From Alphaproteobacteria bacterium UBA685 (GTDB lineage: Bacteria; Pseudomonadota; Alphaproteobacteria; Puniceispirillales; Puniceispirillaceae), in the NCBI GenBank assembly GCA_002299005.1, contig DBMZ01000154.1, positions 1 through 21,963 on the forward strand: a stretch of DNA of 21,963 bases, read 5' to 3'. Under the pieces are notes generated by a model, which was not told the DNA's origin, ran no database searches, and saw only the letters and a list, made by a program, of their open reading frames with translations. Positions 7,247-14,583 of this stretch are shown piece after piece. The stretch's first letter is position 1; each line of letters begins with the position of its first letter. A program made the translations under genes and the position numbers.

Positions 7247-7995
7247 CCGACCCGCTATGGCTCATGATATTTGTGTTTGTGACTTATCTTATCGCTGGCA
7301 CAATTAAAGGCACGCTTGGGCTTGGTTTGCCAACCACGGCTCTGACGATAATGACGTTCTTTTTATCGCCTTTTCAGGCTTTGGCGATTAATCTTGTGCC
7401 GATGTTTTTGACCAATGTCTGGCAATTTAGCCGGGCAAAAAATATCGTCACTTTGATGAAGCGCTATGCCTATTTCGCGCTTGGCCTGGCGGTGACAATT
7501 TTCATCGGCTCCTTTATCACAGGTCAGCTTTCATCTGAGCTGGTACGTTTTTTTGTGGCAGGGGCGGTTATCATATTTGCGCTTTATAACCTTGCGCAAC
7601 GCCCGCTTCGCCTTGATCCCTCTCATGATAAAGCATGGCAGCTGTTTTTTGGTGTGCTTGCCGGTATTATGGGCGCGCTGACCTCTATGTGGGCTGTGCC
7701 GCTAGTGATGTATTTATTGTCTCGTAATCTTGCGCCCAAGGATTTTGTTGATGCCGCCGGATTTTTGTTGCTTGTGGGCTGTATTCCGCTGAGTGTTGGC
7801 TATGTCGCAACAGGCATTGTCACCGCCGATGTGCTTGGCCCGGCGATTGCTGGCACGGTTGGATCGCTGACAGGGTTTCAGGTGGGCGCCAAATTGCGCG
7901 GCTTTATTCATGAGGCACTATTTCGCAAAGTTCTGTTATGGTTTTTCTTGGCAATGGGTGTCCGCATGGCCATTGTTGCCTTTTACGGCGCTTAA
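7243..7995 (+). CDS. TSUP (TauE/SafE) family permease
   Basis: 250 residues, nearly all hydrophobic, with about eight membrane segments. It fits the sulfite exporter TauE/SafE family: an N-terminal [29 protein letters not shown], where family members have a G-x-G-G-x-x-x-P-type turn, and a repeated related motif in the second half around [24 protein letters not shown] proteins carry organosulfur or other small anions across the inner membrane; the substrate cannot be read from sequence. It begins inside the last codon of phhB (ATGA overlap) and is followed 21 bp later by an EamA transporter on the same strand, giving a phhB-TSUP-EamA unit. No sulfur-metabolism gene is close by, so sulfite export should not be assumed. 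Confidence 0.85.
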   Translation: MTDPLWLMIFVFVTYLIAGTIKGTLGLGLPTTALTIMTFFLSPFQALAINLVPMFLTNVWQFSRAKNIVTLMKRYAYFALGLAVTIFIGSFITGQLSSELVRFFVAGAVIIFALYNLAQRPLRLDPSHDKAWQLFFGVLAGIMGALTSMWAVPLVMYLLSRNLAPKDFVDAAGFLLLVGCIPLSVGYVATGIVTADVLGPAIAGTVGSLTGFQVGAKLRGFIHEALFRKVLLWFFLAMGVRMAIVAFYGA

Positions 7996-8016
7996 TCGCA
8001 TAGGGGGGGAATCTGG

Positions 8017-8916
8017 ATGACGATGTCACGCAAGGCTTGGATGCTTCTTTTGCTTTTATCCGCTATTTGGGGCGCCTCTTTTCTGTTTATCGAGATTGCT
8101 TTGCGGGCTATGGGGCCGCTTACCTTAATGTTCTTTCGCGTGGCGATCGCCGCTCTCTCATTAGGGGCCTATGCGCTTATCATGCGGTTGGGCGTGCCGC
8201 GCGCGCGTGGGTTTTGGCTTTCTTGCTTTGTCATGGGGTTGTTGAATAATGCGATACCGTTCAGCTTAATTGCCTATGGCCAGCTGACTATTACAGGCGG
8301 TATGGCCTCTATCATTAATGCCAATACGGCCTTTTTTGGCGTGATAGTCGCCGCAATATTCCTTGCGAATGAGCGTCTGACCTATCATCGGCTAGCGGGT
8401 GTGATAGTGGGTGTGGCAGGTGTTGTAATTGTTGTTGGGCCAGCCGAATTATTTGCTTTTGATGTTGCGCAAATCGGCCAATTAGCGGTGGTGGTTGCGA
8501 CCTTATCCTATGCTTTTGCCTCTGTGTGGGGGCGCGTGCGCTTGCAAGGCTATGATGGCACCATCACAGCCTTTGGCACGGCCTTATGCGCCTCACTTAT
8601 TATGGCGCTGACAATGTTCTATGCCGAAGGTGTGCCTGATTTTAAGGTCACAGGCGATTTAATCATCGTCGCTATTGGCCTTGGTGTCATCGGCACGGCC
8701 GGCGCCTACATGATTTATTTCAAATTATTGGCATTGGCAGGGGCGTCTAATTTAATGCTTGTCACGATCATTGTGCCAATCTTTGCCGTCACCCTTGATG
8801 CCTTTATCTTGCAACAATGGGTCAGCCCTCGTGAACTCGCTGGCTTTGCGGTGATTGCCATAGGGCTTGCGGTGATGGATGGCAGGCTGTTTGCGCGCCT
8901 TTATGCCAAAAGGTAA
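8017..8916 (+). CDS. EamA/DMT-family transporter
   Basis: 299 residues with ten predicted transmembrane helices in two EamA repeats (about 8-140 and 150-292), the standard architecture of drug/metabolite transporters of the RhaT/EamA type. The first repeat opens with LLLLSAIWGASFLFIEIALRAMGPLTLMFFR, a very typical start for this family, and each repeat ends in a Gly-rich helix (GVIVGVAGVVIVVGP; FAVIAIGLAVMDGR). Members export or take up amino acids and metabolites; the substrate is not predictable. The ATG at 8017 has a purine run (AGGGGGGGA, about 7 nt upstream). An in-frame ATG two codons later is also possible. It closes the phhB-TSUP-EamA unit, and its last 16 bases overlap the convergent azlD. 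Confidence 0.9.
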   Translation: MTMSRKAWMLLLLLSAIWGASFLFIEIALRAMGPLTLMFFRVAIAALSLGAYALIMRLGVPRARGFWLSCFVMGLLNNAIPFSLIAYGQLTITGGMASIINANTAFFGVIVAAIFLANERLTYHRLAGVIVGVAGVVIVVGPAELFAFDVAQIGQLAVVVATLSYAFASVWGRVRLQGYDGTITAFGTALCASLIMALTMFYAEGVPDFKVTGDLIIVAIGLGVIGTAGAYMIYFKLLALAGASNLMLVTIIVPIFAVTLDAFILQQWVSPRELAGFAVIAIGLAVMDGRLFARLYAKR

Positions 8917-9215
8917 TTCGCCGCCCATAATAAAGGCAGGCCTAGGCCAATCGTCAAAATCACTGATTTGGTGCGCCAGACGATAAATGCCGCGCCTATG
9001 GCGGCCAAAATGCGGGTGTTGGATGTGATATCAGCGACCGCCCCATTGCTGAGGAAAATCTCTGCCACCACAATCGTCCATAATACCGCAATAGGCACCA
9101 AGCGCATCGCTGTGGTTGCCGCTGGTGATAATTTGGCAGGCATGACAGGCGTTAAAAATACAAACCGCATGGCGAAGGTAATCAGGCCGCTAATGATGAT
9201 AAGCGCCCAAATCAT
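8901..9215 (-). CDS. azlD: AzlD-type branched-chain amino-acid transport protein (small subunit)
   Basis: 104 residues, about four hydrophobic segments. It matches AzlD, the small membrane partner of AzlC. The N-terminal IISGLITFAMRFVFL and the following PAATTAMRLVPIAVLWTIV are typical, as is the short C-terminal GLPLLWAANYLL. AzlCD pairs export branched-chain amino acids or their analogues in the bacteria where they have been studied; specificity here is inferred. Its start overlaps the end of azlC by four bases (ATGA), a classic coupled pair. The 3' end overlaps the convergent EamA gene. Confidence 0.88.
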   Translation of the reverse strand: MIWALIIISGLITFAMRFVFLTPVMPAKLSPAATTAMRLVPIAVLWTIVVAEIFLSNGAVADITSNTRILAAIGAAFIVWRTKSVILTIGLGLPLLWAANYLLA

Positions 9216-9913
9216 GCATCACCTGTTTGCTTGAAATAAACAGCTGTGATTGTGCCTGCCGCGATGCCCGCAATGGCCGCGATTAAGAGCCATAAATTAT
9301 AGGGCAAATGCGCGAAGGCAAAGACACAGGCTGTGCTTGTGGCGATGGTCGCAACCTCAACACGGCTTTTGATAAGGGGCAGGGTGATGGCCATGAAAAT
9401 AAGCGGTATGACAAAGCCAAGCGCCATTTCTTCAGGGATAGCGTTCCCTGCTAATACACCAACCAAGGTGGCGATTTGCCAGACACTCCATAACAGTAAG
9501 CCAGAGCCTAGCAGGTGATAATGCATCATCGGATTATGTGGCCGTTTCTGATAGCGCAAGATTGATACCGCATAGGCCTCATCTGTTAAAAGATAGGCCA
9601 ATAATATACGCCATTTTAGCGGCTTATCGCGGATATATTCTGAGATAGAGGCCGAATAAAGCAAATGGCGGGCATTAAGCGCGGCAACAGAACCAAGCAG
9701 AATAGCGATAGGTGTTGCAATCGCCACAAGCTGGGCAAAGATAATCTGGCTTGTACCGGCAAATAGCAAGCTCGACATAAAGAATGTTTGCGCCGGGGTG
9801 AGGCCTGATTCAACACCTAAAACGCCAAAGACGGCGCCAAATGGTAAGATGCCCAATTGCAAGGGCAAGCCATCACGCACCCCTTGGCGGAATTCATCCC
9901 ATCGTGAAATCAT
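9212..9913 (-). CDS. azlC: AzlC-family branched-chain amino-acid exporter, large subunit
   Basis: 233 residues, five to seven membrane segments. The opening FRQGVRDGLPLQLGILPFGAVFGVLG is the well-known AzlC N-terminus. It is followed by FFMSSLLFAGTSQIIFAQL and LNARHLLYSASIS, also strongly conserved in the family, and the DEAYAVS stretch. With AzlD it forms an inner-membrane exporter for branched-chain amino acids or related compounds. The ribosome site before ATG 9913 is weak. It lies 16 bp downstream of the VOC gene, so a three-gene unit VOC-azlC-azlD is likely, transcribed away from pgk. Confidence 0.92.
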   Translation of the reverse strand: MISRWDEFRQGVRDGLPLQLGILPFGAVFGVLGVESGLTPAQTFFMSSLLFAGTSQIIFAQLVAIATPIAILLGSVAALNARHLLYSASISEYIRDKPLKWRILLAYLLTDEAYAVSILRYQKRPHNPMMHYHLLGSGLLLWSVWQIATLVGVLAGNAIPEEMALGFVIPLIFMAITLPLIKSRVEVATIATSTACVFAFAHLPYNLWLLIAAIAGIAAGTITAVYFKQTGDA

Positions 9914-9929
9914 AGCGCAGTCGCACTTT

Positions 9930-10358
9930 CTACTTGGCGAAAATCATCGATTTATCTTTGAACGCTTTGAATTCAAGCGCATTGCCTGATGGGTCGCGGA
10001 AGAACATCGTTGCTTGCTCTCCTACTTCGCCTTCAAAGCGTATTTGCGGCTCAATCAAAAAGGTGATTTTGGCGGCTTGCAAGCGGGCTGATAATGCCTG
10101 CCAAACATCCCATTCAAGGATAGCGCCAAAATGACGTGACGGTACTTTTTCGCCATCCACAGGATTAGTCTCAGCAGATGGCAAATCACCCGCGACAAGA
10201 TGGGCGGTGATTTGATGGCCGAAAAAGTCAAAATCAATCCAACGCTCAGAGCGTCTGCCTGTTGTGCACCCCAGCAAATCGACAAAGAACGCCTCAGTTG
10301 CGGGCAAGTCTGTGACGGCAAAGGCAAGGTGAAATGGCGGTATGGATGTTGCAGACAT
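9930..10358 (-). CDS. VOC-fold protein (glyoxalase/bleomycin-resistance/dioxygenase family)
   Basis: 142 residues with two beta-alpha-beta-beta-beta units of the vicinal-oxygen-chelate fold. The N-terminal [24 protein letters not shown] is a standard VOC start with the metal-binding His in HLAF. The second half has [20 protein letters not shown] and ends in [17 protein letters not shown], where the terminal Glu is a usual metal ligand. This subgroup is often annotated as a dioxygenase or glyoxalase-like protein without known substrate, and nothing here decides it. The start is secure: AGGAGG lies about 6 nt before ATG 10358. It heads the likely VOC-azlC-azlD unit. Confidence 0.85.
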   Translation of the reverse strand: MSATSIPPFHLAFAVTDLPATEAFFVDLLGCTTGRRSERWIDFDFFGHQITAHLVAGDLPSAETNPVDGEKVPSRHFGAILEWDVWQALSARLQAAKITFLIEPQIRFEGEVGEQATMFFRDPSGNALEFKAFKDKSMIFAK

Positions 10359-10486
10359 AAGACGCCTCCTAGGGGTGTGTTTTTACGCTTTTAATGGTGG
10401 CACCTTGTCATAAAAACAAAAACCGTGCCAGTGATAATCAAGATACCCTTTATATCATAATTTGCTTTGCAAGGGCGGATGATTTT

Positions 10487-10515
10487 TTGACCAATAGACG
10501 CCATGTTTTTTTATT
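10487..10515 (+). promoter_or_regulatory. Possible promoter for pgk
   Basis: The gap 10359-10627 holds no gene. TTGACC (10487-10492) and TTTATT (10510-10515) are spaced 17 nt apart, in an AT-rich stretch about 110 nt before the pgk start. A GATAAT box (10545-10550) is closer but has no good -35 partner. Treat this as the best of several weak candidates. Confidence 0.3.
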
Positions 10516-10627
10516 CAAGGGGCTGCGTTTTTCATGCAAAATGCGATAATATTATGCTAGATAGGCTTGCAAGAATGATGCTCGACTATGAGCGCTTAAA
10601 TTTGCGCCTCTAAAGGATACCAAACCC

Positions 10628-11824
10628 ATGCTAGATAAATTTAATTTTGCCGCTGATGCTGATTTGAACGCAAAGAGATGCTTGTTGCGTGTTGATTTCA
10701 ACGTGCCCCTCCAAGATGGCAAGATCACCGATGATACGCGTATCGTTCGGATATTGCCGTCTATAAAAAGACTGATTGCCAATGGTGCGCGCGTTATTTT
10801 GCTCAGTCATCTTGGTCGCCCAAAGGGCCAGCATGTGCCAGAATTGAGCCTTGCGCCTATCGCTGATTATGTCAGTGATTTGCTTGGCTGTCCTGTGCCG
10901 CTTATCTCTGATGTGTTGTCGGATGAGGGGCGGGCGATGACCGCGCAAATGGCTGATGGTGATGTGGTAATGGCAGAGAATCTGCGCTTTTGGGCAGGTG
11001 AAGAGGCAAATGAGGCTGATTTTGCGCAAGCGCTGTCTCATCTAGGCGATGTGTTTATCGCAGATGCTTTTTCAGCCGCGCACCGCGCCCATGCCTCAAC
11101 TCATGGTATAACGCAACATCTGCCGTCTTATGTGGGGGATGCTATGGCGGCGGAATTAACAGCCCTATCAGATGTGCTGGTTGCGCCAACACATCCTGTG
11201 GTGGCCGTTGTTGGCGGTGCGAAGGTGTCGACCAAATTATCGGTTCTTGAAAATCTGGTTAAAAAGACAGATGCCCTTATCCTTGGCGGCGGCATGGCTA
11301 ACAGCTTTTTGGGAGCGCAAGGGGTGGATATGAAGGCCTCTTTATCAGAGCCAGATTTATTTGAGACAGCCAAGCGCATTATGGTATTGGCAGAAGAAGC
11401 AGGTTGTGAGCTGATTATCCCAACAGATGGGCTGGCAGCGCGTGAATTTGCGGCCAATGCGCCTCATCGGGCGGTGCAAAATGAAGCGCTTGAAGATGGT
11501 GAAATGGTGCTTGATGTGGGGCCTGCGTCAATTGCCAATGCGGTAAAGGCGATTTCAGGGGCAAAGACTGTGCTATGGAATGGCCCGATGGGCGCGTTTG
11601 AGATTGCGCCATTTGATACAGCGACTGTGGCTGTGGCACGGGCCGTTGCTGAGCGCACAAAGGCAGGCGCTTGTGTCTCTGTTGCCGGCGGTGGTGATAC
11701 GGTTGCGGCATTAAATGTGGCAAATGTCGCCGATGATTTCAGCTATCTCTCCTTAGCAGGTGGCGCCTTTTTGGAATGGCTAGAGGGTAAGACATTGCCA
11801 GGTGTTGCCGCTTTGATGAAATAA
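10628..11824 (+). CDS. pgk: Phosphoglycerate kinase
   Basis: 398 residues, the normal bacterial length. Cytoplasmic glycolytic/gluconeogenic enzyme moving phosphate between 1,3-bisphosphoglycerate and ADP. Substrate-side landmarks: LLRVDFNVP (19-27) and LSHLGRP (59-65). The nucleotide-side half has VVGGAKVSTKL, LGGGMANSFL, VLWNGPMGAFE and the Gly-rich VAGGGDTVAAL near the C-terminus. All the usual motifs are intact. The ribosome site AAAGGA lies about 10 nt before the ATG. It stands alone: no gap or fba gene is visible beside it, unlike the common gap-pgk arrangement. msrA follows after 118 bp with no strong terminator between them; a 7-bp hairpin at 11845-11860 lacks a T-run. Confidence 0.98.
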   Translation: MLDKFNFAADADLNAKRCLLRVDFNVPLQDGKITDDTRIVRILPSIKRLIANGARVILLSHLGRPKGQHVPELSLAPIADYVSDLLGCPVPLISDVLSDEGRAMTAQMADGDVVMAENLRFWAGEEANEADFAQALSHLGDVFIADAFSAAHRAHASTHGITQHLPSYVGDAMAAELTALSDVLVAPTHPVVAVVGGAKVSTKLSVLENLVKKTDALILGGGMANSFLGAQGVDMKASLSEPDLFETAKRIMVLAEEAGCELIIPTDGLAAREFAANAPHRAVQNEALEDGEMVLDVGPASIANAVKAISGAKTVLWNGPMGAFEIAPFDTATVAVARAVAERTKAGACVSVAGGGDTVAALNVANVADDFSYLSLAGGAFLEWLEGKTLPGVAALMK

Positions 11825-11942
11825 CAGCACAAGACCAGCTGCCCCCTTGTTTTAACAAGGTGTGCGCACCATCTATAGAGGTAAGAGACGGTAAAAAGGT
11901 GTTAGTATCCCCCTTCCTTTAACCCATCATAAAGGTGCAAAT

Positions 11943-12584
11943 ATGCTATTTTCAAACCCTTTCAAATCACGCATGCCAGAAACAGCCGAAGCATTTCCCG
12001 GAAGAGCTGAGGCCATTTTATCACCACGCCCTCATGCGGTTCATGGACGTCCTATTCAGGCACCTTTCCCTGATGGTCACAAGATTATCACCGTAGGGAT
12101 GGGTTGTTTTTGGGGCGCTGAGCGTCTTTATTGGCAGATGGCGGGTGTCTATAGCACGGCTGTTGGCTATGCGGGCGGTATGACCGAAAACCCGACCTAT
12201 GAGGAAGTTTGTTCAGGGCGCACAGGCCATAGTGAGGTGGTGCTGGTTGCGTATGATCCAAATATCGTGTCGCTTGAGGCGATTTTGAAAGTCTTCTTTG
12301 AAGAGCATGATCCGACGCAAGGGTATCGCCAAGGCAATGATACAGGCACGCAATATCGCTCTGTCATCTATGCCGAGGATGAAGCAGACCTCGAAACTGC
12401 ACGGGAATGTGCCAAAAATTACGGGCTTGCGCTGGCACAGGCTGGCAAAGGGGCTGTGACGACTGAGATTGAGGCGGGCAAGGTGTTCTACTATGCCGAA
12501 GATGAGCATCAGCAATATCTCCACAAGGTGCCGCATGGCTATTGCGGGCTAAAGGGCACAGGCGTTTCTTGCCCAATTGGGTGA
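11943..12584 (+). CDS. msrA: Peptide methionine sulfoxide reductase A
   Basis: 213 residues. Reduces the S-epimer of methionine sulfoxide in proteins. The catalytic motif GMGCFWGAERLYW is present, with the nucleophilic Cys at residue 55. Conserved YAGG (about 78-81), the GHSEVV run and the EEHDPTQGYRQGNDTGTQYRS block follow. The C-terminal GYCGLKGTGVSC gives the resolving cysteines (201 and 210), so it is the three-Cys, thioredoxin-recycled type. The first ~40 residues before the core resemble the extended N-terminus of E. coli-type MsrA. Ribosome site AAAGGTG about 5 nt before the ATG. It sits between pgk and rpmJ, on the same strand as both. Confidence 0.96.
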   Translation: MLFSNPFKSRMPETAEAFPGRAEAILSPRPHAVHGRPIQAPFPDGHKIITVGMGCFWGAERLYWQMAGVYSTAVGYAGGMTENPTYEEVCSGRTGHSEVVLVAYDPNIVSLEAILKVFFEEHDPTQGYRQGNDTGTQYRSVIYAEDEADLETARECAKNYGLALAQAGKGAVTTEIEAGKVFYYAEDEHQQYLHKVPHGYCGLKGTGVSCPIG

Positions 12585-12620
12585 GATTCTGATTGTTAGG
12601 CCAAATGGTTGCATTTTTAC

Positions 12621-12675
12621 CCAATTGAAGGCTTGACGAGGGTGGCTTTGGTGAGTATGTTCCACCCTCAATTGG
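12621..12675. repeat. 14-bp inverted repeat with interrupted left arm around the rpmJ promoter
   Basis: The right arm is CCACCCTCAATTGG (12662-12675). Its exact complement occurs on the left as CCAATTGA (12621-12628) and GGGTGG (12640-12645), split by 11 bases that include most of the -35 box. The -10 box of the same promoter lies in the loop. It could be an operator or an RNA hairpin after msrA; no T-run follows. Confidence 0.55.
12633..12661 (+). promoter_or_regulatory. Promoter for rpmJ
   Basis: TTGACG (12633-12638, 5/6) and TATGTT (12656-12661, 4/6) with an ideal 17-nt spacer, 42 nt before the rpmJ start. This is the best-looking sigma70-type promoter in the window. Confidence 0.6.
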
Positions 12676-12703
12676 ATTTAACTAAGATTTTGCGAGGCGC
12701 GTC

Positions 12704-12829
12704 ATGAAAGTCGTTAGCTCTTTGAAAACACTGAAATCACGTGACCGTAACTGTCAGGTTGTGCGCCGTAAAGGTCGCCTGTACGTGATCAACAAAAAGA
12801 ACCCACGTCTAAAGGCACGCCAAGGCTAA
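12704..12829 (+). CDS. rpmJ: Large-subunit ribosomal protein L36 (bL36)
   Basis: A 41-residue basic protein beginning [18 protein letters not shown] and ending [12 protein letters not shown], the longer L36 form common in alphaproteobacteria. L36 sits in the 50S subunit. Compared with the zinc-ribbon (C+) form, which has three cysteines and a histidine, only one Cys is present here (residue 17), so this is a zinc-free (C-) type. Start supported by GAGG about 6 nt upstream. It has its own promoter and is followed by a clear intrinsic terminator, so it is probably monocistronic. It lies between msrA and the glc genes, away from the main ribosomal operons. Confidence 0.95.
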   Translation: MKVVSSLKTLKSRDRNCQVVRRKGRLYVINKKNPRLKARQG

Positions 12830-12910
12830 TCCTTTAGGGGGTCGTGCCTGTGCTAATAGAATGTCCCTCATCTTGGGGGGCGGGCTGCTCTTAGATGAGC
12901 GCCTACAGAC
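12830..12910 (+). other. Structured 3' region of the rpmJ transcript, possible small RNA
   Basis: This 81-nt stretch between rpmJ and its terminator is G-rich and contains a 7-bp perfect stem, CTCATCT (12867-12873) with AGATGAG (12893-12899), enclosing a 19-nt loop with a G6 run. No ORF with a ribosome site is visible. It could be a long 3' UTR or give rise to a 3'-derived small RNA ending at the terminator. I do not recognise it as any known RNA family; it lacks SRP RNA motifs. Confidence 0.35.
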
Positions 12911-12935
12911 AAACCGGCTTTTGGCCGGTTTTTTT
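12911..12935 (+). terminator. Rho-independent terminator after rpmJ
   Basis: Perfect 8-bp stem AAACCGGC (12911-12918) with GCCGGTTT (12924-12931), 5-nt loop TTTTG, and a T-run through 12935. Textbook intrinsic terminator, separating rpmJ from the glc genes. Confidence 0.92.
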
Positions 12936-12975
12936 GTGCCTAATTTCTGGCTGATACGCCGTGGTTTCCATCATA

Positions 12976-12990
12976 TGAAATCGCATTTCA
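12976..12990. promoter_or_regulatory. Operator-like dyad upstream of glcD
   Basis: TGAAAT (12976-12981), spacer CGC, ATTTCA (12985-12990): a perfect 15-bp dyad about 20 nt upstream of the candidate glcD -35 box. Suitable for a dimeric regulator. No glcC-type regulator gene is in the window. Confidence 0.35.
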
Positions 12991-13009
12991 AAAAGTGGAT
13001 AGCAGGCTA

Positions 13010-13038
13010 GTGACAAGCAGATAGGCGCACTATATCTT
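13010..13038 (+). promoter_or_regulatory. Candidate promoter for glcDEF
   Basis: GTGACA (13010-13015, 5/6) and TATCTT (13033-13038, 4/6) spaced 17 nt, ending about 40 nt before the glcD start and downstream of the rpmJ terminator, so the glc genes need a promoter here. Confidence 0.45.
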
Positions 13039-13077
13039 AAATAAGTTCCATTTAGACTCTGAAGGATGCTGTTTATC

Positions 13078-14565
13078 ATGCAGATGCCACAAGCTGATAA
13101 AGCGACAATTTCACGCCGCAAACAAATAGCCGATAGCTTGCGCACAATGGTGCCAGCAGGATGTGTGATTGATAGTGAAGCCTCTATGAAGGCCTATGAT
13201 TCTGATGGTCTTTCAGCCTATCGCCAGATGCCGCTTGTGGTTGTCCTGCCAGAGACAACGGCGCAGGTAGCCGCTGTGATGAAATGGTGCCGCGATGAGG
13301 GCGTAAAGATTGTGCCACGCGGGGCAGGGACGTCGCTTTCAGGCGGCGCATTGCCCTTGGCAGATGGGGTTTTGCTTGGCCTTGGCAAATTTAACCAAAT
13401 TCTTGATATTGATTATGAAAACCGCGCCGTTGTCACCCAGCCAGGTGTGACGAATCTTGGCATCACGCATGCGGTAGAGGATGAAGGCTTTTACTATGCG
13501 CCAGATCCCTCTAGCCAAATTGCTTGTTCGATAGGCGGTAATATTGCCGAGAATTCAGGTGGTGTTCATTGTCTGAAATATGGCCTGACGACCAATAATG
13601 TGTTGGGTGTTGAGATTGTCACGATTGATGGCGAAATTCTGCGCATTGGCGGCAAGCATCTTGATGCTGGCACGCTTGATATTTTGGGGCTGATGACAGG
13701 CTCTGAAGGGCTTCTTGGCGTCGTCACAGAGGTCACGGTGCGTATCTTAAAAAAGCCTGCGACACAGCGCGCGATGCTTGTCGGCTTCTCTTCTGCCCAA
13801 GAGGCAGGGCAGGCGGTGAGCAATGTTATCGCGGCGGGCATTATCCCTGCCGGTATGGAGATGATGGACGCGCCTGCGATTAATGCGGCAGAAGATTTTG
13901 TGAATGTCGGCTATCCACGTGATGCGGCCGCCTTGCTGATTGTCGAGCTTGATGGGCCGGAGGTTGAGGTTGATTTTCTGTGCGAGCAGGTCGGCGATAT
14001 CGTCAATAAATCTGGTGCAACCTCTCTGCGGTTAAGCAATAGCGAGGAAGAGCGAAACCAGTTCTGGGCCGGGCGTAAATCGGCCTTTCCGGCGGTTGGG
14101 CGTATCTCGCCAGATTATCTGTGTATGGATGGCACAATCCCGCGCAAAGCCTTGCCAGAGATGCTGACGCGCATGGCCTCAATGAGCCAGAAATATGGCT
14201 TGCGTGTGGCGAATGTGTTCCATGCAGGTGATGGTAATTTGCACCCGCTCATTTTGTTTGATGCCAATGTTGAGGGCGAATTGGCCCTCGCAGAAGAGTT
14301 TGGCAATGATATTTTGCGCAATTGTGTTGCCCTTGGCGGCGTGCTGACAGGTGAGCATGGGGTCGGTGTTGAAAAGCGTGACCTGATGGGTGAGATGTTT
14401 ACAGAAGAAGATCTAAAGCAGCAGCAACGCGTGAAATGCGCCTTTGACCCTGACCATCTGTTAAACCCCGGTAAAGTATTCCCTGTCTTGCATCGCTGTG
14501 CCGAATTAGGCCGCATGCATGTCCATAAGGGCGATGTGCCGCACCCTGATTTACCGCGCTTTTAA
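13078..14565 (+). CDS. glcD: Glycolate oxidase, FAD-linked subunit GlcD
   Basis: 495 residues. FAD-binding dehydrogenase subunit of the membrane-associated glycolate oxidase complex, which converts glycolate to glyoxylate. The N-terminal FAD_binding_4 (PCMH) domain has VVLPETTAQVAAVM, the pyrophosphate loop PRGAGTSLSGGALPL and PSSQIACSIGGNIAENSGG. The C-terminal FAD-oxidase domain has VFHAGDGNLHPLILFD and TGEHGVGVEKRDLM, both diagnostic of GlcD/D-lactate dehydrogenase. An upstream ATG at 13066 overlaps the GAAGGA ribosome site (13061-13066), so I take ATG 13078, about 11 nt after that site. glcE follows after 18 bp. D-lactate or D-2-hydroxyglutarate could also be oxidised by relatives, but the three-gene GlcDEF order makes glycolate the best call. 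Confidence 0.95.
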   Translation: MQMPQADKATISRRKQIADSLRTMVPAGCVIDSEASMKAYDSDGLSAYRQMPLVVVLPETTAQVAAVMKWCRDEGVKIVPRGAGTSLSGGALPLADGVLLGLGKFNQILDIDYENRAVVTQPGVTNLGITHAVEDEGFYYAPDPSSQIACSIGGNIAENSGGVHCLKYGLTTNNVLGVEIVTIDGEILRIGGKHLDAGTLDILGLMTGSEGLLGVVTEVTVRILKKPATQRAMLVGFSSAQEAGQAVSNVIAAGIIPAGMEMMDAPAINAAEDFVNVGYPRDAAALLIVELDGPEVEVDFLCEQVGDIVNKSGATSLRLSNSEEERNQFWAGRKSAFPAVGRISPDYLCMDGTIPRKALPEMLTRMASMSQKYGLRVANVFHAGDGNLHPLILFDANVEGELALAEEFGNDILRNCVALGGVLTGEHGVGVEKRDLMGEMFTEEDLKQQQRVKCAFDPDHLLNPGKVFPVLHRCAELGRMHVHKGDVPHPDLPRF

Positions 14566-14583
14566 AAGGTGGGGGGCGCCAAG

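Noticed and set aside
10631..11041. Long minus-strand open frame antisense to pgk
   Set aside because: Composition and Arg/His/Gln-rich translation are typical of a shadow frame; pgk on the plus strand is fully conserved.
11845..11860. Hairpin CCTTGTT/AACAAGG after pgk as terminator
   Set aside because: The loop is only two bases and no T-run follows; too weak to list as a terminator.
12830..12910. SRP (4.5S) RNA gene downstream of rpmJ
   Set aside because: The conserved GGUCAGG and GGAAGCAGCC motifs are absent on both strands.
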